DNA from: Cordia subcordata
Lineage: Eukaryota; Streptophyta; Magnoliopsida; Boraginales; Cordiaceae
Direction: 5' to 3'
Length of the DNA stretch: 64,000 bases
Assembly: GCA_028554755.1 (NCBI GenBank)
Contig: JAPTOF010000001.1
Coordinates: 38,583,501 to 38,647,500, forward strand
Part shown: positions 35,620 through 46,494 of the stretch, piece by piece
Layout of the letters: each line of letters opens with the position of its first letter
Position numbering within the stretch: the stretch's first letter is position 1
Program-made: the position numbers and the translations under genes
The notes under the pieces: generated by a model
The model's database searches: none
Told to the model about the DNA's origin: nothing
Seen by the model: the letters and a program-made list of their open reading frames with translations, nothing else

Positions 35620-36322
35620 CACGGGCGCGCAATGAATGCAGTTTTCCAAAGCATTCGAGTTACGGATGCATGGTGGAAAGCCAGGGCAACGAAACCTAGT
35701 CCAATGGGACCGGTCTTCGTTAAGACAACATAACGGATCAGTCGACGACAAGATCATCACAACACACCAAGCAGGCCCTACTAAAAGTAATGATGTTGAA
35801 AACCAATTAGTAGTAGCCGCCCTAATCGCAATCTTAACTTTTGCAGCTGGTTTCACCGTGCCAGGTGGTGTTGATACTGAAAAGGGTCTTAACCAAGGCA
35901 TGGCCATTCTATCAAAGAAAGCAGCTTTTCAAGCATTCATCGTGTCCGATGCTGCCGCTATGCTGTCTTCCCTTGTTGCTGTCTTCTTTTACTTTGCTAT
36001 CTCTACCAACTCGAGTATCACTCGTACTGGTACCATGCTTCCACAGTGGTTTGTATCATTCGCCATCCTCTCCATGGTAATTGCATTTCTGACTGGCAGG
36101 TACGCTGTTATAGACCTTTCTTTGGGGATTGCTGTATGTGTCTTCACGGTCATCGGTGTTTACCTTTTGCACGCAATAACAGTTCCTTTCTTATCAATTC
36201 TTGGATCAGTTAGTTGCCACACTACATCTGGATCAAGAAATGTCAGTTCGTTAAGCGGTTCTCAAAATTCGTATCTTTTATCTGGACCAAAAAGTTGGGT
36301 TTTTTTTTTTTTTTGTCTATAG
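33249..36322 (+). pseudogene. Ankyrin-repeat/PGG membrane protein, copy A (frameshifted)
   Basis: Three exons: 33249-33857, 34505-35040 and 35642-36322, with the same junctions as copy C. The product would be an ACD6/ITN1-type protein: ankyrin repeats (GETPLHIAARCGHSNVV, NGDTALHGAVRYKHAEVV, GWGPLHYAAWFDYADKA, GNTPLHLSVTT), then a PGG domain with the family motif AAGFTVPGG and about four membrane spans in exon 3. One base is missing near 33542 relative to copy C, just after the codons for RRAK. The frame from the start codon therefore stops at 33579-33581 after 110 residues, while the downstream frame stays open. The C-terminus also differs from C and runs through a poly-T tract (WVFFFFCL). 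The family includes plant defence and salt-response regulators, but no role can be assigned here. A sequencing error at the missing base would make it a normal gene. Confidence 0.8.
35575..35620. repeat. (TA)n(TG)n at the exon 3 acceptor of copy A
   Basis: TA repeat followed by TG repeat ends about 20 bases before the acceptor at 35639-35641, in place of a normal polypyrimidine tract. It could weaken splicing of the third exon. Confidence 0.85.
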
Positions 36323-36564
36323 TTTTTATGGGAAAAAAGTATTTTCTTCTTGGGAAAAGTTGAAATTTCTCGCTTATGAAAAAATTATATTTAAACTTTT
36401 TTTTAAAAAAGTTTGTATTTTTAAGCAAATTCAATTATTTATTGTAAAACAATAAATGTATTTTTTTCCAATATAAAGGACACTTTTATAGCGATTAGGA
36501 CTATTTCTCCCATATGTGAAGTACTGAGGTTCAAATCTTGTAGAGGTGGGAGGTTTGTAGAAGA

Positions 36565-36599
<35 letters not shown>

Positions 36600-37642
36600 C
36601 ATGTATATATATATATATATATGTATATATACTTCTATTTGGATCAATTTCCTACATATGGATTATTATATGGACTTTGCTCTTCCAAGATATATGATTA
36701 TATAGCTCTAAAGTAATATTTATGTCACCCTTAACTTATCATTTAAATGGTAAAAATTCTTGAATGTCAAATACTTTATGCATAATATGGTAGAATCTAC
36801 TGGGTAATAGAACTCTGATTACAAAAGAGATCATTTCTTGAGAGTCTTTAATTAAAATGAGAGTGCTTATTAACAAATAAAAATAAAAAATTAACTTCTT
36901 TATCAATCATTTTAATGCTTACATATATGGATTTGTAAACACCTATACGGCTTCTTCCAAGATTTATAATTACATATTATAGAGTAATGCTTATGTCACC
37001 TCTTTCCTCCCTCGTCTAAATGTGAGTGAAAATTCGTATATTGAATATTTTCAAATACCTTACACATATGGTAAAAATTCCACTTGATATATAATGACAG
37101 TTTGATTGTAAAATTAAAGAGATCATCTTGAGAGTCTTATTAGTGAGCTATCATAAAAGCATCTAGAGAAACGAAAAGGAAAACAATAAAAACGATAATT
37201 TTGCAATTAATAAATTTGTCCAATTATTTGGTGAAAAAGTAAAAATAATTATTATATGAAAAATTGTAATATGTTTGCTTAAATTTATTGTTTAAAACTC
37301 TGTTTATTTATTTAAATTGATTTTTTTAATTTTTAAAATTTTAATTTGAGTAAATTTCTAAAATATTGAGAACTAATATGAATTCTTTTTCAAACAATAG
37401 AGACTGATTTGGCTATCATTCTAAAGTATTGAAAACTAATATGGAGGACTTTAAATAATAGGAACTAATTTGATTACAATTGCAAAACCAATGAGGAGTA
37501 ATTTGAATATTTTTATAAAATATTGAAGACTAATTTAAATATTTTAAAATAATATAAACTAATTTGAAAAATTGATGAAACAATAAGGATTATAGTAAAA
37601 TTTTCCCCTTTGTTTTAACGAACCTATTGGATCTATGTAGCA
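36323..37642. other. AT-rich 3' flank of copy A
   Basis: Contains a complex TA/TATG repeat (36564-36632). Two segments (about 36820-36860 and 37105-37200) share 'gagatcatcttgagagtctt'-like sequence with the 3' flanks of copies B and C. A possible SINE-like stretch lies at 36490-36550 ('tactgaggttcaaatcttgt'). No gene. Confidence 0.45.
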
Positions 37643-37651
37643 AATAAAATA

Positions 37652-38582
37652 GGGTAAAATGTATCAGACCCTCTTGTAGTCTATCTTAAGTGCACAATAC
37701 ACCCCTGTGATAAATAAAAGTTTCACATGCACCCCTTATTGATTATATTCCTCTTAACAGTGTTAAAATTTACATAAAAAAGACATTAATAGCCTTAGCC
37801 CATTTGTTCAATTTTCTTTTTATTATTATTATTATTGTTGTTGTTGTTGTAATTTTATTTTCAATTAAAATTTTTTGATAGGAAATTATTTTCTTGTTAA
37901 TTTATTTTTTTGTGTTATCAAACACAAAATACTTAAAAAATATTTTTTAATGTATTTTAAGAAATATTTTTTTCAAACAAATGGATCATTAATGGTCAAA
38001 AATGTTAAAGCTTCGACCTCATTGGTTTTGCTAGATTTGAGTTTCAACGATGTAGCTATTATCGAATTGATTATTTGATTATATTTTATATTAATTAGAA
38101 CTTATTTCATGACGTGCTAATTTTTTCAGCCAACCAAAACTAATGCTCAATAAATAGAAAAAGGTCATTTGGTCCGAATATCGAAAACACAAAATTGAGA
38201 TTTCTATGCAATTAAATAAAAGCAACATAGAAACGTAATTTTTAGATTTCTATAATTTGCTCAATATTGAAAAAATATTTTTTAAGTATTTAATGTCTAA
38301 TAACCAAGAAAAATAAGTTAAAATATATTTGTCTATCAAAAAAATTTAATTAATAATAATAATAATAATAATGATGATGATGATGATGATGGAAAGTTGA
38401 ACAAGTAGAGCAAGGCTATTAATGTCTTTTTTAATGTAAAACTTAACATTGTTAAGAAGGATGTAAATAGTCGGGGTATGGAACTTTTACTCGTCATAGG
38501 AGTCTGTTGTGGGACTTTTGACATCATAGGAGTATATTTTACACTTATAATAGACTATAAGGGGGTCTAGTATATTTTACCC
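37652..38582. mobile_element. MULE-type MITE with ~180-bp TIRs and perfect 9-bp TSD
   Basis: Begins GGGTAAAATGTATCAGACCC and ends with the complement of GGGTAAAATATACTAGACCC. The inverted arms stay alignable for about 180 bp, to 'gacattaatagcctt' and 'cttgttcaa' on both sides. It is flanked by an exact 9-bp duplication AATAAAATA (37643-37651 and 38583-38591). Total 931 bp. The interior is non-coding, with TAA/TGA microsatellites at 38347-38391. Long terminal inverted repeats and a 9-bp duplication are the hallmarks of Mutator-like elements. Its arm shares 'taagtgcacaatac' with the element at 5634-6436. Confidence 0.88.
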
Positions 38583-38591
38583 AATAAAATA

Positions 38592-39606
38592 TCCATTCAC
38601 ACGAATATTGACTTGAATAAATGTAGAATATTCGTAGATAATATGGACAAGTATCCATTTGTTTTATATTATCATCCATTTTCTTCTTCTTGTGCTTTTA
38701 CATTCGCTTCGCTAATGGTGCTGCCAATTCTTCATGTCCCATTGATTTTGGTTATGGCTCTGTGCCTTCAATTATTCATTACTTGGAGGCTAACTAAAAG
38801 ACTTAATTTTTATAATTAAGTAAATTTAAGCATATTTTTTTATACACTTTCGTATCTAATTGGAGACTATATGTATATATTTTTTGGGTTCATTAATCCA
38901 TCTCAAACTAGAGATGGATTTTTGTTCCTGTGCTAATTGGTCCCTACATAATGGCTAAATATTTTTGTGTTACATACTAATTCCGTCTCCGTACCTGCGT
39001 TGCGACTAATATTTCTTTAATACTAAAACCGCGTCAACAATACTCGTAGCGTTAGGTGTAGCCACGAGGTCAAAATTTTAATCTCTTATAGACTTTAAAG
39101 TCAAGCCGCCCCCTTAATTAATTAAAATTATTAATTTTTCTAATTTTCAATTTTATAAGATTAGAGGAAAAAAATAGAAAAACCATCTCTAGTTAGAGGT
39201 TTACTTTTATACAATTAACCCAAAGATATAAAATATATATGGAGTAGGTAAATGTCCGATGAATAATATTTAGATAACGCCAATTTGCAATAATCTTTGG
39301 TGGAATTGTGACTTTGATCTGCTTCTGCCTCGAGCTCTGAGGTAATTATCGTTTTTCTTAAATTCTGACTTAAATACCTTTCTGATAAGGAGTCATTCAT
39401 TAATCTCCTAAGGCCTCAAAGTCATTCTTTTAATCACCAAATAGAGCAAAGTTCCGTTTTCTGAGGACCGATCAGAAGGCGAAAAAATGAAAAATAAGTT
39501 CACCCTCTTCAAAAGCAAAACTCATAATTCTATAATATTACATGTATGTACATCCATAACTCTTTCACAGTTTTTGCCTTTTGTTGTTGGCGATTGTTCT
39601 AAAGCC
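38592..39606. other. Intergenic, nothing recognised
   Basis: AT-rich. A short stretch with repeated 'gagatgg' and 'ccatctc' motifs occurs at 38900-39200 ('catctcaaactagagatgg' and 'aaccatctctagttagaggt'), possibly ends of an eroded inverted-repeat element. No gene. Confidence 0.35.
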
Positions 39607-39707
39607 ATGGCCGGCGAAATCACCTCCTCCTCAGCTCCTTTCCCCTTCCAGTTTGTTGTTGTTCCTCCCAAATTGTGTCACTTTAGTAACGCTCACCACT
39701 TCATCAC

Positions 39708-40452
39708 TAGGGATGTCAATGATAGTTCGTGCCGCCGGGGTCGAAGTTGGGTGATCCCGCCCCGCCCCGCACTCATACATATATATATAACAATATATTC
39801 TTATTGCATTTAACGTGGATAGATAAAAATTGATTCATTCATAAATTGAATATCTTGATTTGATTAATTGAACTTATTATTTATAAGTAATTTTTCCTTT
39901 TACTCGTTCTGTGGAAATGTATGGTTTACTAATTAATTGCATGGATTGATTTGATCACTATAGCTTATAGCTTCTAAGTAAATTTTTTTTTTCAATTGAC
40001 TCTTTGGAATTTATCGTATAAAGAAAGACACTTTTCCATTGTAAGTTATCTTGATGTCCTATTTTAATCTATAGAAAATTATTTTTTAAAATTTTTTAAA
40101 AGTACTTTTGATAATTTATTTTCTTCAAAATGACTTTAATGTATTTAATTAACAGGTAGGGGTTTTATGTAACAAGTAGGAGCTGAACAGGTAAGGTTTT
40201 ACCCCGATACTACCGCTTCTTTGACTTTTGTTAACAGGTGCCCTGTTGGTAGGGGCGGGAATAGTAGTGGGGAAAAAACCCTACCGCTTCTTTGACTTTT
40301 GTTAACAGGTGCCCCGTTGGTAGGGGCGGGAATAGTAGTGGGGAAAAAACCCTATATAGATATAGGGAAGGGGTAGGAGCAGGTGAAAAAATAATAAGTG
40401 CGGAATAAGGGTTTGTGAACCCCGTCCCTATTCTGCTCCGTTGACATCCCTA
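39708..40452. mobile_element. hAT-type MITE with perfect 8-bp TSD
   Basis: Ends TAGGGATGTCAAT and, reverse complemented, TAGGGATGTCAAC. It is flanked by an exact 8-bp duplication TTCATCAC (39700-39707 and 40453-40460), the size used by hAT elements. Length 745 bp, non-coding, GC-rich near both ends. It interrupts the gag fragment. A 71-bp internal duplication is listed separately. Confidence 0.88.
40210..40351. repeat. 71-bp direct duplication inside the hAT MITE
   Basis: Two consecutive units (40210-40280 and 40281-40351) starting 'ctaccgcttctttgactttt' and differing at about one base (ccctgttgg versus ccccgttgg). Recent by its near identity. Confidence 0.9.
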
Positions 40453-40732
40453 TTCATCACCATCAAACTAGCTAGGCACTCCCACTAATTACCCTTTGCT
40501 GGAGGACTCAAATCACCCTATTCCTTGAGGGACAAAACCTCATGGGTTCTGTTGACGGCACTCATCAGCGTCCTCCTCCCACAACTCAAAAGATCCAGAC
40601 TCGTCATGAGCATGTTGATATCTTCACCCTCCGAAGATGTTTTCCCAAAAGTCATTGGCCTTCAAACCTCTCATGACATCTGGGTTACCCCAGAAAAAGC
40701 CCTTAATGATGGCCAAGTACAGAGTAGTACTA

Positions 40733-43260
40733 GCATCACCCAGATGGACCCTATTTTGTATGAATCTGCACAGTCCGGTAAACTAGATACCTTCAGACAG
40801 AATAAAGACCAATTACACGCACACCGAACACCAAACACCAACACCCTAACTCCACGTTTAAGCCCAGTTTCATGATTCTGCAGAGTGCAATTTTAATTAG
40901 TCTAGTATATGTACATATATACTAGGAAAGTTACCCCTAACTGCCATTTTTTGAATTAATATGAACTTCAATCTCAATTCATGCCCATTATCTTTAAAAG
41001 AAAGATATTAATTGCGTGTTCGGCAACAATTTTTTAAGCAACATTTAGCGTTTTGACTAGTCAAAATACTGTTTTACTAAATTATTGCTGTTTGGTAAAC
41101 TAGCATTTCAAGTAGTTTTTTAGGTAGCTTTTAGCGTTTCAATTAACTTTTCTCAAAAGTTAAAAACTTTAGCATTTTAGGTAATTTTTAGCTTTTTATT
41201 TTTATTTTCCTTTTATCAAAAAATTAGTTATACTTTAATATTAAAATATGATTATGAGAATAAATATCTAATTATAAAATATATTATCTTATTTCTATAA
41301 TAGTAATAGTAATTATAATTATCATAATAACAATAATAACAATAACATGATATCAATGTCCTTTTATATCATTTAACATTCATCAGCTAATTTAACAACT
41401 AATTTTTTTTTCGAATACATTTTGTTCAATTAGTTAGTTAAACAGCTATCCGCTAACAGCTAAAGTGCGTGTTCGGCAACAGCTTTTCAAGTAGCGTTTA
41501 GCGTTTTGACCAGTCAAAACGCTATTTTGTTAAATTATTGCTGTTCGGTAAACTAGCGTTTCAAGTAGCTTTTTAGGTAGCTTTTAGCGTTTCAACTAGC
41601 GTTTCTTAAAAGCTAAAAATTTTAGCGTTTTAGGTAGCTTTTAGCTTTTCATGTTTTTTTTGGCAATTCTACCTTTTTTGTATTTTTTGATTTTTCTATT
41701 CTTTCTCCAATCTCTCTCTATATTTTTACCTTTTCTTCCACAAATATAAATAAGAAATAATATAAAAATGAATTTCAATTTCTATATAATCAACATTACT
41801 AAAAGCATAAGTTTTATTAGTACCTTCTTTTTTACAAAATAATTTTGAATCTATTAAAATTAACTTTTGTTATATTGATATAAATGTTTAGCAAAAAATT
41901 AGTTATACTTTAATATTAAAATATGATTATGAGAATAAATATTTAATTATGAAATATATTATCTTATTCCTATAATAGTAATAGTAATTACAATTATCAT
42001 AATAACAATAATAATAATAATAATAACAACAAGATATTAGTGTCCTTCTACGTCATTTAATATTCATAAGCTAATCTAACAGCTAATTTTACCGAACACA
42101 TTTTGTTCAATCACCTAGTTAAATAGCTATCCGCTATCACTACTCAAACAATTTATCACCATCGCTATCAATGACTAAATTTGCCAAACAGGCTCAAAAT
42201 ACAACAACTATCATCTATCCAAACGGCTATCAGCTACTCTAACAGCTAAATTTGCCGAATAGGCCCTAAATGAATCCTATTATCTCCGAGAATAAGATAC
42301 ATGCAAAAAATTATTATTTACATTTACTTTGCAACGTTAAGAAAAAGTCAAAAAGATCTGCAACCATTAGAAGGATTATCTAGATTTTCTATTGCTTAGC
42401 ATAGTTAATTCGTAATCACTGCCATACTAGAGTGATCTAGATTACGCTTTAAGATAGTTATGATAAGTATAATTGTTATTAAAATTATTGCCATAAGATA
42501 ATTTATTTTATAATTAAATATATGTTTCTTAAAAGAAAATTTTATTATTAAAGCATAAATTATTTTTTATAAATTTGTTTTATTAATATTATAAAATATC
42601 ATTTATTATATATATTTTTAATTGATCATATATTTATTTCGTCAAAGAAAAATAATAATGGATGAAGAAGACTTATACTTTTCATATATTTCAATATGTA
42701 TAGAATTTAAAATTTTGATTTTTGTGTTATTTTAGAATTATATTTGTGAAAACAAATGTAAAATTATACAGAGAGATTGCATAGTGGATACTATTGCCAC
42801 AATATTGAAGAAAGGGCAAGATTGCAAAAAAAAAAAAAAAAAATAGAACACTAAATTCTATATGAAACATTAGTAATATTAACGTTTTAGATATACTATT
42901 TCAAATAGAAACATGGCTAAAACACTGTTTTACAAATGAAAAAAAATTGGAACAAATAATATTTTGACCAAAACTCCTTAAAATAATATTGCTGAACATG
43001 GACTTTGTCTATATCCCAAATTATTAACCCACTAATCTAATATTTCTAGTACCAACGAAAACTAATATATAACTAGTAATTATGTCACAATATATCTTTG
43101 TCCATGTGAAAAAATTACAAACCCTATTGTGATATTGATTTAACTTCTCTTTCTTCCCCTCAAAATCTAATCTAATACAAATAATGAAATAATGCATGGA
43201 AGTTAGGCTTTTTTTTTTTTTTCCTTTTTTCCCTCCTCCATCGGCATCATCACAATGATA
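40733..43260 (+). pseudogene. Ankyrin-PGG copy B, exon 1 fragment without exons 2-3
   Basis: Starts at the same codon context as the other copies (MDPILYESAQSGKLDTFRQN, start 40744). An extra base in 'accctaactcc' shifts the frame, and the sequence then jumps from GATTCTGCAGAGTG (about 40887) straight into 'caattttaattag', which in copy C is in intron 1. About 500 bp of exon 1 are missing. The intron-1-like sequence continues, interrupted by the element at 41012-42266, to about 43225. There, where exon 2 should begin, the 3' flank of the gene follows directly, so exons 2, 3 and intron 2 are absent. Dead relic. Confidence 0.78.
41012..42266. mobile_element. Partly duplicated hAT-like MITE in copy B
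   Basis: Two related units in the same direction start GCGTGTTCGGCAACA at 41014 and 41467. They share the 'attagttatactttaatatt' interior and a 'tagtaatagtaatta' block. Only the second has a clear right end, whose reverse complement GGGCCTATTCGGCAA matches the left end at 11 of 15 positions (41465-42266). The whole is absent at the matching place in copies A and C, so it inserted into copy B. No clear 8-bp duplication was found. Confidence 0.55.
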
Positions 43261-44535
43261 ATAAAAGTTTGACGATTAATTGTAAAAGAAATCATTCTTG
43301 AGAGTGACTGTATATCATAAACAAAGCATCAGGAAAAAAAAAATAAAGACGATAATAGAAAGGTTAATTTATTGATAGTTAGATTGAGACTGAACAAGAA
43401 AACTGGTGCTAAAATGTTGAAAACTTATCCGTTAATTAGCTGTCCCTTAAGATTGAATTGTGTATTGAGCAGGGCTGGAGTCAGAAATTAAAATTAGAGG
43501 GTGTCAAAATTTAATTAAGAAAATATTTAACTATACCGAAGTTTAGAATAGTATCATTTAACAAAAAAAGTAAAATTATATAATAGAAACCTAACTGATT
43601 CAGATAATGAAATTGGATTTGTCTAAATAGAAAAACAATTATGGTACTTACATTAACACAATGGTAATTTTTTGATATAAGAAATTAAGGCACCTAATAT
43701 CATGTTCAATCTTGAAATTTTTGATAAATTCTAATTAAGGGACCACTTGGATCTCTTATAAAAACAACAAACTTTTATAACATAATGATTTTTAAAATTT
43801 TTTATCTTCCTAAAACCTAGTCCAAACACTTTTTTTTTTTTAAAAAAAAAGTGTTTCTCCTTAAAAGTGGTTTTAATAAAAACAAATTGTCATAATTAAT
43901 AATTTATATATCCAAAATTAATTATTTTATATAGAAACTATAAAATTGCCTAACCAAAAGATAAACTAATTAAGCATTCTAAAAGTCTTATCCTCTAAAG
44001 TTATATTTCCATTGCAAAAATTTGATCACTTATATACCATTTTGGAAAACCAACAAACTTAGAAAAATACCATGACAAGAACTCAAAGTTTCGAATTAAA
44101 AAATTAAAGAAAAAGATTATATTAAATATTTAGACAAATTAGTCTTAGTCAGTGTGTCGACATCGAACATTAAAATAAACCCTTTTCTTTTAGAAAAAGA
44201 ACACATCAAATATTTGGTACAAATTACTACTTTTAAACATTACAATGGTATCATGTTTTGAAATGTTTACCAACTAACAAAAAAAAAAGGAAAAATTATC
44301 TTATAAAAAATTGAAATAAATTATGAACATAATATAATTTTCTTGATGTTGATTAATATGCTAACCTTTAGGTACGAGATCACACAAACAAATTGAAAAA
44401 TTTTTTTTTGGGGGGGGGGCGTGCAAAATAGTTTTGCTCATCTATCCATATATAAGAAAAAAATATTTCGGAGTTTGGGGGCCCTGACGGCGATGACAGC
44501 TGCGTTATTCGTGACGGGCGGACGGGCTTATACGC
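43261..44535. repeat. Duplicated 3' flank of the ankyrin-PGG genes (copy B)
   Basis: Non-coding block collinear with 50740-52030 behind copy C: 'attgtaaaagaaatcattct', 'gagactgaacaagaaaactg', 'gggaccacttggatctct' and a closing 'gggggccctgacgg' occur in both in the same order. Similarity stops near 44515 (52030 in the other copy), which marks one edge of the duplicated segment. Confidence 0.75.
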
Positions 44536-44539
44536 AGTA

Positions 44540-45230
44540 GAAAATAACTTGTATTTTCATTAGTATTGTTTCGCTGGAGGAGAGTAATTCAAGAATTCAA
44601 CATATGCCCAAAAATTTATTAGGTCACTTGAGATGGTAACACTTGCAAATTGGGAGTTCGTGGTTTGCAGATCGACTCAAAATTTAAAATAAAATAAAAT
44701 AAAATAAAATAAAATATTTACTTGGTAGAAGTAGCTAATTAATATGCATAGTTCAGAACATATATGTCAAAATATACATGCTAAATTAAAGTGCCAGAAG
44801 TTGACAAGTAACGATGATTATGAAGTGTGAGTATAAATTAAGTCACATAGAGTCAAAGGGCGACATATTTTGTTGTTATAATAGCTGAACAATTTTGAGC
44901 AGGACGCCCACCTGATAATTTCTAGTTTGCAGACTCTAAGATGTCAAATGGGCTGAGACACCTTATTACGTAACACATTGTTCGTCGCTCATGTGTTTGA
45001 ATTGCAACTTACTATGAACATCCAAAATGAGAAAAAGATAAAGGATATACCTGGTACAAAATAACTGACAATTTTCTTGTATTCGCCAAAGGAAAAAGAA
45101 GTTAATAGATTTCATATTCAAAGATAGCCTTGTAATATTCTTTTTGCCTCTTTACTTTCTTCAACTCCAAATGTATTTTGGACCCCAATTTTATACGTTA
45201 AACAAATTTTTAGATGTGGAATACACACAC

Positions 45231-45250
<20 letters not shown>
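44540..45250. repeat. Duplicated flank block (copy 2)
   Basis: Homologous to 29205-29930. It includes an (AAAAT)n tract at 44689-44715 and a SINE-like stretch at 44625-44680. It lies between ankyrin copies B and C, as copy 1 lies upstream of copy A. The TA/CATA microsatellite at 45222-45270 follows. Confidence 0.7.
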
Positions 45251-45271
<21 letters not shown>

Positions 45272-45276
45272 CTTAT

Positions 45277-45420
45277 GTTGGGAAAATTGAGAACACACGC
45301 ACACACTAATGTACAGCAGAAAACACATATGAAGAACACACAATATTTTTAACGTGGTTCGACTCTCTACCTTCGTCCACAATCCCCCTTCGGGATAAAT
45401 TCACTATTTAACAATAATGG
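45277..45420 (+). mobile_element. Possible LTR fragment
   Basis: Begins TGTTGGGAAAATTGAGAAC and contains 'tttaacgtggttcgac' and 'cccccttcgggat', phrases common in 5' parts of plant retrotransposon LTRs. No matching end or internal region was found, so only a fragment can be claimed. Confidence 0.3.
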
Positions 45421-45461
45421 GTTATAACTCAGGCGATTTTTTGCCTTGAACAATCTAAATT

Positions 45462-45545
45462 AGCTGCGCTGACAATGTTCCTTTTGAGGTAGCGAATTCC
45501 GCGTCGAATAAGTTTGAAATTGCACGAAAGGCTAATGTTAGTATC
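45462..45545 (+). pseudogene. Third rRNA-like repeat
   Basis: Contains 'gaggtagcgaattccgcgtc', then 'aataagtttgaaattgcacg' and 'aaaggctaatgttagtatc'. It aligns with the two units at 30800-30975 and with the same conserved LSU rRNA segment, with small gaps. Shorter and more eroded than the others. Confidence 0.5.
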
Positions 45546-46263
45546 AGAAAAGCTACTGTGCTTAACAAAAGTGAGAGAAACTTCAAGGGTAGCGATCATC
45601 TCTTTTGGTTTGCTCCCTCGACCTTTGATGCGTCATTAACGTAGCTTTTGTTGATTCTGTAACTTCAAAATTTTCAGCTGCAGGTTCTCCTCGACTGGAT
45701 ATGTTTTGCACATTGCATACTTCCTGTTTATGTTAGGGGGGTATGTGAAGCTGTAAAAATCGAAAAAAATCGTTTTGATTGAGTCTAATTGATTGTTAGT
45801 TGGTGGGTTTGAAGTGATTCGACTGGTTGTAATTTTATTTTTCAAGAATCAAATGGATAGTTTGGCTTTTGATTTTAAGAGTAAAAACTACCGTTTAGAC
45901 CGAACTAAATGCCACTTTATTTATATAGATACATCACCAATATACATGCATACATACACACATACATACATATACATATACACACACACATACATCCCAC
46001 ATGATTTGCTTGTTTGGCAAATTGTCCCCTGTTTCTACAGGGTGTTTGGCTTTGCTATAAGCTAGTCATACTTATAAGCAGAAAAATAAAAGTTACATAT
46101 TTAGTAAATTTGTTTGATTTGTTTAATTAGCTTATTATCTCTTTATGTTTTAAAATTTATTATATTACTTCCTTATACTTTTTAAAAGACAGCATAGTCA
46201 ACACCCCCCCCCCCCATATTGATGCCCTTTATTGAAATAACAAAGAAGTGATGGGCAGTTTTA
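45546..46263. other. Intergenic, microsatellite-bearing
   Basis: A CATA/CACA repeat lies at 45947-45992 and a short poly-C run at 46204-46215. No gene recognised. Confidence 0.4.
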
Positions 46264-46491
46264 GGGCTCATTTGGATTGACTTTTTTGAAAAGTACTTTT
46301 TTTAACAACTATTAAAAAATAATTTTTTTTAGAAGTGAAAATTTTGACTTCTAAAAAAAGATGTATTTGAGCTTTTTTTAGAGTTTTAACTTTTTTGAAA
46401 GTCAAATCAAATAGTTATTGCAAATTTAATGTAACTTTTTCAGGAAAAAAAAATATTTTTTCTCGAAAAAAAAGCTGATGCAAACAGGCCC
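46264..46491. mobile_element. Tourist-like MITE, GGGCTCATTT family, TTA TSD
   Basis: Left end GGGCTCATTTGGATTGAC; the right end reads inward as GGGCCTGTTTGCATCAGC. It is flanked by TTA on both sides (46261-46263 and 46492-46494). Only 228 bp. The first ~45 bases match the element at 7212-7450. Confidence 0.72.
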
Positions 46492-46494
46492 TTA

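Larger units (their letters stand above)
39607..40730 (+). pseudogene. Copia gag fragment split by a hAT MITE
   Basis: The start MAGEITSSSAPFPFQF at 39607 runs into HFSNAHHFIT and stops making sense at the MITE at 39708. After the MITE, at 40461, the frame resumes with IKLA and then, in shifted frames, MGSVDGTHQRPPPTTQ and FPKVIGLQTSHDIWV. These resemble the N-terminal part of plant Ty1-copia gag (UBN2 type). Stops and frameshifts make it inactive. It abuts the ankyrin copy B start at about 40733 with no gap. Confidence 0.65.

Noticed and set aside
35521..35907. Minus-strand open frame across exon 3 of copy A
   Set aside because: Complement of the PGG exon; the plus strand has the AAGFTVPGG motif.
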